This document shows, in pieces, positions 11,519 through 22,379 of a stretch of 64,000 nucleotides of DNA (position 1 is the first letter of the stretch; each line of letters opens with the position of its first letter). A program made the position numbers and the translations under genes. Origin of the DNA: Culex pipiens pallens (Eukaryota > Arthropoda > Insecta > Diptera > Culicidae). The notes under the pieces are model-generated. The model was not told the origin of the DNA. It worked only from the letters and a program-made list of their open reading frames with translations, and did no database searches. The DNA is taken from assembly GCF_016801865.2 (NCBI RefSeq), contig NC_068938.1, positions 197,675,077 to 197,739,076 on the forward strand, written 5' to 3'.

Positions 11519-11817
11519 TAGTTGCATTCGACGGGAAATTGTGAAAAATGGTTCCTGACCACTTTAGGATTCCGAAGGTGGTTTTGAGGTGTTTTTTTGC
11601 TGATTTAGGTGCCTGAAAACACGGTATTTCGGTTTATTGCAGTTTATACTACACTTGTCAAGGTTATATATCTTTAAATGTTTGTAAAAGTTGGTTTTAC
11701 AAGTCTTAAGCTATATAACTGAATAAAGTTTTAAAATTTTCCCACTGGTAAACTAGCCCGGAGAATGTGCCCAAAGGTTTTTTTTTTAGAGCGCATAATC
11801 TGGAATTTTCGAGTACT
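11519..11817. other. AT-rich spacer
   Basis: Nothing recognisable between the MITE pair and the LTR retrotransposon. Confidence 0.5.
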
Positions 11818-12110
11818 ACGGTGAACGGCCCGAGCGGTTTAGGCTTTCAGGATTTTTTTTTTGATATTTACTTGTAGAGTCAAAACAGATCAGTAAACTT
11901 TACTTATTTGTATATTACACTTTTTAAAGATTACATTTTTGCGGTAACACTCTCAACTTTTACGCGCACGATCACATCACTCAACTATTTGTTGCTAATT
12001 TCATTAAGACCTTCGTCGAGCCAATTCTCTACGTTGAAGCCAGACTTGTCCTCCAGACCTCTGCGCCGAGCCATGCCAGACCCGAAATCTGCTACGTCCC
12101 TGGTTGACTC

Positions 12111-12222
12111 CACGGCGGCTAAGTCCCGGCGGACTCTTCACGGCGGCTAAGTCCCGGCGGACTCTTCACGGCGGCTAAGTCCCGGCGGACTCTTCCCGGT
12201 GGCTAAGTCCCGGCGGACTGCG
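12111..12222. repeat. Four 28-bp tandem units in the LTR
   Basis: Head-to-tail 28-bp units with core ggcggctaagtcccggcgga; the last unit has ggtggctaag in this LTR and ggcggctaag in the other. Units are contiguous with no spacers. Confidence 0.9.
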
Positions 12223-12491
12223 GCCTCCACCGCTAAGTCCGGCTGGGCTGGGGCCTCTGCTACTGGTGGCTGCTGGCGGGTCCGGCTGGTCTGGGGCGTC
12301 TTCTGGAACTGGACTGGAGTTGAGCTGGCTGGAACTGACTGGAACTAATTGCCCTCCTCAAGAATTTTGGGGTTTTTACAGTCAGTCCCCGAAAACTCTA
12401 CTAAATTTTGTTCTACTAAAAGTGGTCCGTTTCGATGAGAAGCATCGATGAACCTCATGAATTAAATTATGCAGACCTCTGCAATTCTTCA

Positions 12492-12559
12492 TGACTTTCC
12501 GTATGGTGTAGTGAGTACACCTCAAAATCGGAAGTCATGGGTTCGAACCATTGTCGTGA
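12492..12559 (+). other. tRNA-like segment embedded in the LTR
   Basis: A box-like TGGTGTAGTGAG (12504-12515) and a perfect B box GGTTCGAACC (12540-12549) are about 24 nt apart, with outer complementarity ttccg/cggaa. The anticodon arm appears shortened. The orientation is antisense to the retrotransposon. It occurs in both LTRs (second copy 19501-19567). It could be an internal polymerase III promoter, a captured SINE head or chance. Confidence 0.5.
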
Positions 12560-12954
12560 AACTTAAAATTATGTTATTGGAATATCAAAATTATGTTCCT
12601 AAAACATTCTCAAAAATGTTGGTCAATAATGAGAAGGTCGAATTCTCCATTGAACAAACATGCCAATGAATTTGGTTAAGCCACACCCTCAATTTCCCCT
12701 GTGTAATAACATCGCACATTCATAATTGAAAGCTTAACCATTTTTTTTGATTGCCTAACAATTGGCGAAATTTAATAAAGGGCTTTTCAGGTGAGAATGA
12801 CTCATGATCCACACCTGTACATAAGCTTAATTATTTGTCGCGCAACGCGAGTCGACGTGTAAAATTATTTATGCTTGCGTAAGCGCGCATGGTCAGAACT
12901 GTGGTGAGGATCGAAAATGGACAAATTTAATGATTTAAATTTGAGGTCGCTGCA

Positions 12955-12979
12955 TTCCCCCACACTTACCAGCTAGATG
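12955..12979 (-). promoter_or_regulatory. Polypurine tract next to the 3' LTR
   Basis: Read on the minus strand, the sequence next to the LTR is aagtgtgggggaat, a purine-rich run in the position expected for plus-strand priming. A second copy of the same block lies at 13156-13179. Confidence 0.65.
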
Positions 12980-15900
12980 TTTGTATTCTTGAAAAGCATT
13001 AAGAACATCTATCGAAAGTTATTTGTAGGTTGAAATAATATTCCCAAAGTTAATAATTTAAATTGTGTAAAAATTACTTTGCAAAAATTCATAAAAAGAT
13101 ACTTTAATGGCTGTCTTTAAAAAAATTGATTCAAAAAAAATTGGTTCGGTTAATCTCCCCCACACTTATCAGCTAGATGATCGTCTGAAAGAAATGATCA
13201 TCTATGGACAGAATATTGTCGGGTGTAGTGATCGTGCGGTTTACAATGTGTTCTTCTTGTGGTTTCTTGAAAATTGCTTTATAATTATAATTGCTCTTTT
13301 GATTTTTCTACTGTAAAATTATTTTCATTACTCTTTTGATCTTTGGTCTTGTTAAATTACTTGAATTACTGTTTTGAACTTCTCTTGTTAAAATTATTTT
13401 CGTTGAAACTGATTTACATAAACTTGCATTTGAAATTAATTTTCATTATCTCTTCTAAAAAAAATCATTGCATTTTTTTCACTGTAAGCAAAATTTGTTG
13501 TTGTTGTAGAACTTTGTTGATCGGCTGGTTGTTATCGTCGTCGTCTTCCATCAAAAATTGTCTTTCTCGTGAGGCTATTCATTCCACAGTGACTTGATCA
13601 ATTGGTCAGTTTTCGAGGCTAAGGTGTTGAATTTCGTCGATTAGTGCAATTGTCGTTTTCATCATGAATTATGCTTCATAACCCAGCTGTGAGTTGACTA
13701 TGGTCAGTTTTGAGAGTGCATTGACTTCTCATTTGCTGAGTATTGTGAATTGTTCGTTAATCCAGTATTTTTGTCCAAAATTGACTTTTCCAGTTGCTTT
13801 GTATCTTTGACAATCTCAAATTATTGACATCGGATGATGTTATCATTTGTTTATCATGAACTTCTCCTTTTCAATAGTTTCAGATGTGCAGTATGATCTC
13901 AACTTGCATTTTTGTTCCATAATTGATGTTTCGCATTTCAATCATCTTTACTTCGCATGATTCCACATTTCGGTTGGTAATTTGTTTTACTTGAATGTCT
14001 CGTTACTAGAATTGCGTCTTAATCCGACTCGATCCTCATTGGTATGACCTTTTTGCAACAACATCAACACCGTTACCTGTTCAACCTCCCGCATGACTTT
14101 GCCACTCACCATCTTGCCATCACAAACTTCTGCATACGAACGCGTAGAACCTCTCAGCATACGAACGCGTCGATCATCTCAAGTCGTCTCGTCTCTGCCA
14201 TATTTTGCTTCAGTTTTTTTTTTAGTTTTGTTTCTCCCACACAAAATTCTTACTTGTTTTCTTCGCATGAACAATATTTTATAATTTTCAGGATTCAATT
14301 CTATCATTTAATTTCTGTGCAAAATTGAGATTCAAATTTACTTACAATCTTATAAATCTTGTTGATATTTTTATATGAAATCAGTTCTATTATTTTTAAT
14401 ACTAAAAAAATTCAGTTCTAATTGACTATTATTTTTATACTTGAATAAAAATAATTACTCTATAAAGTTTTTCATTGATCTATACATCCTATCATCTTAT
14501 CATTGCAAAACTGCGCATGTTGAAATATCCTTTCTGTTCTTCCAACTTTTTATGAAATCTGTACATCACTTTGTGTTTTCAAATTTGTCAAACCAATTAA
14601 ATTAATTCGTTTATTTGGGCAATTCGTAATAAATCTGAATTAGCACGAAAGTATTTGGTTCAATAATCTATGTAGAAATTTTCTGATTTTTTCCCACTGA
14701 ATTTTATCAGTTTAAAGTTGTTTTTCCCTTGAAGCATTATTTATCCCTTGATTTTCCCTTGAAGCATTATTTATCCATTCCCTTTAATTATCATTTGACT
14801 AACCCCGTAAAGTGCAAATGTTTTGAAATGTTTTTAACATATTGAATCCCCCCATGGATTACAACTGTTTTGAAGCTATATTCGACATGAAAACTCTCCC
14901 CATAGAGTACAATTGTCTACTTTTTAATCCCTTTGGCGTTGCTTTATCAGATTATGTATCCCTAGATCGGAACTTTTACCGTCCTTTTCGATCTTTTTAA
15001 ATTCCCCACGATATACTCACAAATTTTACCTTTCCTTGAGCTGTAGTTCATATTCGTCCTTGTTGAAATTGTTGTCTTCTTGATCGTCTTCCAACGGTTT
15101 CCTGTAAATCCTTCGTATTAGCGTATAAAAAGTCTGAAAATATATTCTTAATCCATTTTTAAGTAAATTATAAAACACATGTTTACATTCAACAATCATT
15201 CTGGGCTGCAGTCCCTTGTCCAATTATTCTCACACACATTCTTACTTGCATACATGTTGTTTTTGAAACATTTAATAATCACACCATCTTCATTTGCCTT
15301 TCGCTGAAATTTCATTATTGTTCAGTCCGTTTGATTTGTTTTTATTTGTTGTTAAAAATTGCGTCATTGTTTTTCTAATACCCTGTTAACCCATTTTAGC
15401 TCAATTAAGTATATTCCCAAAATTGCAACCCAACAGCTTCTTAATTGTTTTAACGTGTTTCATCACTGCTTCATTATTATGTTTATATTTGATCATAATC
15501 GCTTCACGTGTTTTTCAAAAAAAAATGTATAAACTCAGTACTGGTATTTTTCTTAATCTGTTTCTTGTTTAAACCCCATCAATTCAATCATTTATAAAAA
15601 TTATCTTTCATCCCCAATTCATAACATTCTTGTTTGCGCATTTTTTTGATAATAATCATTCATATTTTGTTTAACTCAACATTAATTCATTTATCATATC
15701 AAATCAATCATATATTATTTTTTTTCATGTTTATTTTTCTATATAAAAATCAGTATTTGTAACACATTTGTTTGATTCATTTAATTCTCTTGATAACACT
15801 CGTTTTTTTCTAATTCATCAATCATATCAATTCAATAAGTTTTTTTTTATTATTATTATTTTTTTGTTCAATATACATAAATAATCCCGTGTGTTAAAAA

Positions 15901-16135
15901 TAAATATTTTCATTCATTGTAGTCTTTTGATATTAATCGTTTATGATACTATGTCATTCATTGCATAAATCGCTTATTTTTTCTTTATTTTAATTGTACT
16001 GTATTGTCATTTCAAAATATTTTTCTTGTATTGGAGCATTTAATTTTAAATTTAAATTATGTTAAATGTATATTGTTAAAAAAATTTAAATGTATTTTAA
16101 TACGGGTACACTGTGAACGATCATTTAGTGTTATT
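12980..16135 (-). other. Long non-coding 3' region of the retrotransposon
   Basis: About 3.1 kb separates the end of integrase from the polypurine tract. Open frames are all under 100 codons on both strands, and none shows envelope features that I can recognise. A duplicate of the polypurine block is at 13156-13179. The sequence is AT-rich, with several microsatellite-like ATT runs around 15840. It may be a decayed third ORF or a genuinely long 3' untranslated region. Confidence 0.6.
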
Positions 16136-18413
16136 TTAATCATTATATTTTCTTAGTCTATTATTATGTACATCTCTAAATTTGTTGCCATTTTTAATAG
16201 TGGTCGTTAGATCGCTGTTAAATTTAACGATATCGTAAGGGCCTCGCCACTTATTTTGTATCTTTTGATCAATTCCTGTCTGTACCATTTGTACCAAAAC
16301 TCTATCTCCCCACATTGGTACCCAATCATTTGTCTTTTTGTCATAAATTTCCTTTCTCTTTTCTTTTGACAATATTAAGTTGTTTCTAGCAGTTTCATGA
16401 GCATCCTTGAATATATCTTTCATTGAACAAATATAGTCGTCATAATTTATATCTGAATCATTGATTTTATAAATTGTGCTTGGTATAGTAGCTTTTCTTA
16501 CATACAAAAGTTCATAGGGAGAATATCCAGTTGATGAATTTTCTGTAGTGTTGTATTCAAACATAAAATATGGTATTAATTCATCCCAACATTGTGGATC
16601 TTTGCCAATAAAATTTCGTAAATAAACTTTCAACTCTCTATTTGATCTCTCTACTAAATTAGCTTGAGGATGATATGCACTTGTAACGATCTTTTTAATG
16701 TGTAATATTTTGCATGTGTGTTGCAATAATTTGCTTACAAAGTTTGTACCTCGATCGGTTACAACTTCTTTAGGAGCACCAAATTTACAAACAAAGTTTT
16801 CGACAAAAGTTCTAGCAACAGTAGTACTTTCTTGGTTTTCCATGGGAGCTACAATCAAAAATCTTGTTAAATCATCTTGTATCACAAGTCCACAATTGTT
16901 TCCATTATTAGAAATTGGTAACATAACCACATCCATATAAATTTTATCAAAAGGTTCATACGATGTTGTCGTAATTTTCATTGGCATCTTATTTGCTGGC
17001 CATATTTTATTCTTTTGACAAGAATCACATTGCTTCACATAATTCAAAACATCTCTTCGCATATTTTCCCATGTAAATAGAGGACACATTCTTTTAATCA
17101 TTCGTTTACCTCCGACATGACCACCCAACGGTGCGTCGTGAAAATCTTTAAGCACTTGATCTCTATCTTCTGGCTTTACATAAATTCGTTCATTTTCTGT
17201 TGCATATAGTGTAAATGACTTTGAAAGTTTCATTGCAAAAAATCGTAATAAGTTTAGTTCCAACTCTGTTTTAAATATTCTATGAGAAATAATTTGTATA
17301 ACTGATGCATCTTTAGCAAAATCAGGATAATCTTTAAAACTTTTAAATAAACCATCGAAAAATTCTTCATTTTTAACTGCTGAACGATATGTTCCATTCA
17401 AAATTAAACCCCAATTTTTCTTTTGCGGGAATACAAATATGTTTTCATTGGTGTAATCCTTAATACCATGTGGAAGGTCAATGTATTTACTCAATTCTTT
17501 GTGTACCGTAACACTGTTTAATATCATAAATGTAGCTTCGGCTTGTTCAAATGGTATAATATTTTTAGAGAATTTTAAAACGTTAAAATCGATATCTGTA
17601 TCTTGGAAATCCTTGTAGGTAAATGTTTTATCGTTGCTATCATCGTCATTATCTAAATTTATGTCAATTTGTTGAAGTCCATTCATATTATTATTCCAAT
17701 TAGTGTTGTTTCTAGATAAATTCTTTCTGTTTGAAGTATTTGTTGTGTTTTGATTATCTGAAATATTTTGTCTATTTTGTCTTGCTTGTTGACGAGTTGT
17801 AATTGCTACTAATTTTGATGCTTGTTTATCATCTGCATGATCTTCATCATTATTTAAACGTGAGAGAAAATCTGCAACCACATTTTCCTTTCCTTGCTTG
17901 TAGCGAATTTCACATCCAATGCCTTGGATTTTCAAACGAAGCTTTGTCAACGTTGGTGAAGTTTCCTTCAAATGCCATAGAGCTACCAACAGTCTATGAT
18001 CTGTGTAAACGATAAAATCTTGGTTATAAATAAAATGTTTGAAGTGGTCTACTGCCCAAACAATAGCAAGTAGTTCCTTCTCGATAGTAAAATAATTTCT
18101 TTCAGCCCCGATAAGCGCACGACTTGCGTAAGCGATGGGGTGATCATTTGACTTCTCATTAGTAAGAACTGCTTCGATAGCATAATCGCTAGCATCAGTT
18201 GTCAAAACAAATTTGTCATTATAGTTCGGTCTAACTAAAACTGGTTCTGAAATTAAATAGTTTTTTAATTATTCAAAAGCATTTTCACATTCTTCTGTCC
18301 AAATAAATTTCACATTTTTCTTTAGTAATGCATTAAGTGGCTTACGTTTATCTGCAATGTTTGGAATAAATTTTCCATAAAAATTAACAGTTCCCAAAAA
18401 TGATCTCACATTT
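16136..18413 (-). pseudogene. pol: Ty3/gypsy pol remnant: RT end, RNase H, integrase
   Basis: The uninterrupted part (18205 to 16136, 689 codons) starts in RNase H (TTDASDYAIEAVL, then YTDHRLL and ADFLSR). It continues through the zinc-binding HHCC module near residues 350-395 (FHD, GGH, CDSC). The integrase core has catalytic residues in MDVVM (about 425), TDRGTNF (about 484) and LVERSN (about 519), and a GPY module follows (WRGPYDIVK, about 655). Upstream, the same frame continues with the reverse transcriptase C-terminus (VRSFLGTVNFYGKFIP) to about 18413 but is broken by a TAA at 18269-18271. Reverse transcriptase motifs A-C and protease are missing. Known family role: RNase H removes template RNA and integrase inserts the cDNA. 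The integrase reads as structurally complete; polyprotein function as a whole is lost. Confidence 0.93.
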
Positions 18414-18642
18414 TTAAATTTTGGTATAACTTTTGTTTACTCACCCTAAACTGCCAGATTTCCATGGTCGTCTTCTTGGGTGTTCGATGCGGCTGAATTT
18501 CGTCTCCAGTTGATCCAGATGATCTCGTCATTGTTGAATCCCTAGTGTTGTCCATCGTTGGCCGGTTTTGAAATTTTCGATGCTTCTGCCATTGGTCGAG
18601 CCCGTTTTGGTTCCATCTCGTACTGCTGCACATTTGCTTCCA
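18406..18642 (-). pseudogene. gag: 5' gag remnant joined to RT by internal deletion
   Basis: On the minus strand a start at about 18642 (MEANVQQYEM...) runs 33 codons to a stop. An overlapping frame (MDNTRDSTMTRSSG...) runs to about 18406, where sequence of the reverse transcriptase C-terminus begins. A normal element has several kilobases of gag, protease and RT here. The junction near 18414 therefore marks a large internal deletion. Assignment as gag is by position only. Confidence 0.55.
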
Positions 18643-18811
18643 TCTTAGAACTCCTCACATAACATTTTCTTCAATTTACGTTTTTTTTTACACTATTTTA
18701 ACTGTTTGTTTCTTCGCGAAATCATTTTGTTCATTAACTTTCACACATAGTCACATTTTCAATTATCGGTTTTGTCCAATCATAATGGCGTGTCCAAACA
18801 CACACAGCGTT

Positions 18812-18829
18812 GCTTTCAGCTAGTCACCA
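18812..18829 (-). promoter_or_regulatory. Candidate primer binding site
   Basis: On the minus strand, two bases inside the 5' LTR, the sequence reads TGGTGACTAGCTGAAAGC. TGG is expected opposite the CCA end of the priming tRNA. I could not assign the tRNA. Confidence 0.5.
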
Positions 18830-18831
18830 CC

Positions 18832-19963
18832 TGAACGGCCCGAGCGGTTTAGGCTTTCAGGATTTTTTTTTGATATTTACTTGTAGAGTCAAAACAGATC
18901 AGTAAACTTCACTTATTTGTATATTACACTTTTTAAAGATTACATTTTTGCGGTAACACTCTCAACTTTTACGCGCACGATCACATCACTCAACTATTTG
19001 TTGCTAATTTCATTAAGACCTTCGTCGAGCCAATTCTCTACGTTGAAGCCAGACTTGTCCTCCAGACCTCTGCGCCGAGCCATGCCAGACCCGAAATCTG
19101 CTACGTCCCTGGTTGACTCCACGGCGGCTAAGTCCCGGCGGACTCTTCACGGCGGCTAAGTCCCGGCGGACTCTTCACGGCGGCTAAGTCCCGGCGGACT
19201 CTTCCCGGCGGCTAAGTCCCGGCGGACTGCGGCCTCCACCGCTAAGTCCGGCTGGGCTGGGGCCTCTGCTACTGGTGGCTGCTGGCGGGTCCGGCTGGTC
19301 TGGGGCGTCTTCTGGAACTGGACTGGAGTTGAGCTGGCTGGAACTGACTGGAACTAATTGCCCTCCTCAAGAATTTTGGGGTTTTTACAGTCAGTCCCCG
19401 AAAACTCTACTAAATTTTGTTCTACTAAAAGTGGTCCGTTTCGATGAGAAGCATCGATGAACCTCATGAATTAAATTATGCAGACCTCTGCAATTCTTCA
19501 TGACTTTCCGTATGGTGTAGTGAGTACACCTCAAAATCGGAAGTCATGGGTTCGAACCATTGTCGTGAAACTTTAAATTATGTTATTGGAATATCAAAAT
19601 TATGTTCCTAAAACATTCTCAAAAATGTTGGTCAATAATGAGAAGGTCGAATTCTCCATTGAACAAACATGCCAATGAATTTGGTTAAGCCACACCCTCA
19701 ATTTCCCCTGTGTAATAACATCGCACATTCATAATTGAAAGCTTAACCATTTTTTTTGATTGCCTAACAATTGGCGAAATTTAATAAAGGGCTTTTCAGG
19801 TGAGAATGACTCATGATCCACACCTGTACATAAGCTTAATTATTTGTCGCGCAACGCGAGTCGACGTGTAAAATTATTTATGCTTGCGTAAGCGCGCATG
19901 GTCAGAACTGTGGTGAGGATCGAAAATGGACAAATTTAATGATTTAAATTTGAGGTCGCTGCA
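18832..19963 (-). repeat. 5' LTR of the retrotransposon
   Basis: 1132 bp, TG...CA, nearly identical to the copy at 11822-12954. The same 28-bp tandem array is at 19120-19231 and the tRNA-like segment at 19501-19567. The primer binding site candidate follows after a 2-nt spacer. Confidence 0.93.
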
Positions 19964-19967
19964 ACGG

Positions 19968-21450
19968 CATCAGAAGCCTAAAAAAATTTTTTTTTAATAA
20001 TTTGTTTTCCTGTATTTTAATAATTGAAAACGATAGGAAAAGTATTAATAATTTTCCAAAAGCAATCACATTTATTATTCGTTAAAAATATGATAGTTTT
20101 TTCTATATCTCAATGTTTCTTAGTTAAAACAAATAAAATTCATCAATTGAATTTCCGCCAGAAGGTTCCGAAAAAAATATTTCAATCGTGGTTATCAATA
20201 AAATACGATTTCTTAAATTGACTTTTCTCTGTATTTTTTATTTTTTTTATTTTTATTTGTGCATGCCCTATGTTAAAAAAAATTACAATTTTGGGGGCTG
20301 ATCTAACAAAATGGATATGTAAATGTATGAAGTTCCACTATTCGCCTTGAAGACGCGAATTCATTAAAGTGTAAAGTCTCTTTAATAAACAGAAAAAAAA
20401 CTATTTTGTAGAGGAAATGTACCGTTTTCAAGTTATAGCTAATTTTGGGCATACATTTGTGATTTCTAATGGTGTTAAAAGCTGAGAAAATTCCCTACAA
20501 TTTTCTCTGTGGAACTTTAAAAATCAGATAATTTGTTTCTGAGATACAGCCTTACAAAGAATCCGAAGAGTTCAATTCCATGAGTCACCTAACTAGCCTG
20601 TTATTTTTTTTCTGATCTTTTCAATAAAAATAATTTCAAATTTTTTAAATGAAGGTTAACATTTGGGAAGCTTACACATTTTTTTCCTGATTTCACAGTT
20701 TAGACCAAACAAAAAAAAATAAATATGTTTATTGAAAAGATCAAAAAACTTCCCAAAACTTTTTTTTTTTGCATTGAAAATCGGACCAATAGTTTCCGAG
20801 ATATCGTCAGTTGAAAATTACAGGCTTAGAAAAACTTACAAAAAAAAAAAACATTTTCATCGAATCAAATAATGTGTAAGGCTGTATCTCAGAAACAAAC
20901 TGCCTGATTTTTAAAATACCAGGGAGAAAATTATAGATTTTTTTTTCAGATTTGTGTTTTGCTTAGGGGTGCTTTTCTTTCAAGAAGTGTTTTTAAAATT
21001 CAAAAAAAGAAATGAAAATATCAAAATTTTATAGCCTAAAGTAGCTATAATATGAAAACGATACCTTTAATCAAAAAAAATAAAACGTACTTTTCGATTG
21101 AAAATAAAAATTTGCTTTAAAAACTGGTTTTTAATCATTTTTTGTCCTGTTTTTCGATATTTAAAAAAAAAAAAAAAAAAAAAAACATAAACAAGATTTT
21201 GCATCATCATGCTATTGCTTTTAAGATGCCTTTTCTATTTCCCCAGAACACGCAAAAAAAAATCGAAAATTAAAAAAAATACATTTTATGAGAATTTAAC
21301 TTTTAGTGATATAAAGTTCAATAAAAAAATAGGAAAATATTATTTTTCGTGTACCTATTTTTCCCGAAATGTCCTTATCATAACCTACAACTTTGCTCAA
21401 TACACCAAATCGATCAGAAAATCCCATCTCAAGATACAATATTTCATATA
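19968..21450. repeat. AT-rich dispersed-repeat mosaic
   Basis: No gene is seen. Contains fragments of the family with 'gctgagaaaattcc' and 'gtatctcagaaacaaa' blocks (20470-20960), and 'cctacaactttgctcaatac' at about 21384-21403. A 23-A run is near 21163-21185. Confidence 0.5.
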
Positions 21451-22379
21451 CCGTAAAAAGGGGTGACTTTGATAGCCGGGGTGACTTTGATAGATTAGCG
21501 ATTTTTCCGCAAAATTAAGAGTACAATTAAAATACGTAAGGAATGGTTCATAAACATACTGACCGTGGTAGAGAAGTGTTCAAAGTACCTCAAGAAGAAC
21601 TTTTCATAAATTTTTAAAAAGTTTATAAAGTTAGTTAACTATAGTTAAGAAAATGTTGATGGAAGTCATTATTTCAAACTTCTCAAAGTGTCATGATTTT
21701 CTCAATGAACATGATTTTTGATCGGAAAACGGAATGCATTTTCGGATTGTTTGGACAATTTTCCTTTAGGAGAAAATTAAATAAGTTTGTAAATAATAAA
21801 TAATATGTGTTTTTGAAACACAATTAAAAAAAATCTCCAATTTATAGGCAATTTCAGTTGAACAATTTCATGTAAAATGTGAAAACTTGTGATTCGTGCT
21901 TCGAATTCAGTATAAAATGCAATATAAATCGATAATTTTATAAACAAAACTAGTTTTAACAAATTTCAGACAAAATTCCGACTTTTTAACAATTTTACCT
22001 AAAATTTATATGTATTTTGTTAAAAAGCTTATAAACATAGTTAACTTAACATAAACATTGATTTTTTTTCTTACAAACTATATCAGCTACTTGAGTGATG
22101 GTACATTTAACGTACAAATAAAGTTTGAACATCTTAAATATGATTTTAACAAGAAATTTATGACTATCAAAGTCACCCCGGAATTAAAGCTAAGAATTTT
22201 TAACGTAACTATTTTTCTAAACACTATTGAAAAAACTTTTTTTTCCAAAATAGTGCATGGACTTTGTGTGGCCTACCCCAGTACATGTTTTCAAAACAAT
22301 AATCTTGAGAAAAACCTCAACAGTTGGAAAATATTCTAAAAACAAATTGAAATCCTATCAAAGTCACCCCGGTTTACGG
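21451..22379. mobile_element. 929-bp TA-flanked MITE with CCGTAAA termini
   Basis: The left end ccgtaaaaaggggtgacttt and the right end (inverted) ccgtaaaccggggtgacttt form terminal inverted repeats, with TA at 21449-21450 and 22380-22381. The 'ggggtgactttgatag' block is duplicated inside the left end (21459-21495), and an inverted copy lies at about 22165-22181. No transposase frame is present. Confidence 0.85.

Larger units (their letters stand above)
11822..12954 (-). repeat. 3' LTR of the retrotransposon
   Basis: 1133 bp, TG...CA. Contains a 4 x 28-bp tandem array (12111-12222) and a tRNA-like segment (12492-12559). A polypurine tract abuts its inner edge. Confidence 0.93.
11822..19963 (-). 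mobile_element. Ty3/gypsy-type LTR retrotransposon, defective, young
   Basis: Two direct repeats of about 1.13 kb (11822-12954 and 18832-19963) begin TGAACGGCCCGAG and end GTCGCTGCA. The whole 8.1-kb unit is flanked by the 4-bp duplication ACGG (11818-11821 and 19964-19967). The coding strand is minus: gag remnant, RT remnant, RNase H, integrase, then a long non-coding tail. I see only about four differences between the LTRs (one T indel and three substitutions), so the insertion is recent. Its gag-RT region is nevertheless deleted and contains a stop, so this copy probably inserted already defective or decayed very recently, and would need help from an intact relative. Confidence 0.95.

Noticed and set aside
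12111..12222. CRISPR-like array
   Set aside because: 28-bp units are contiguous with no spacers, and they lie in a eukaryotic LTR.
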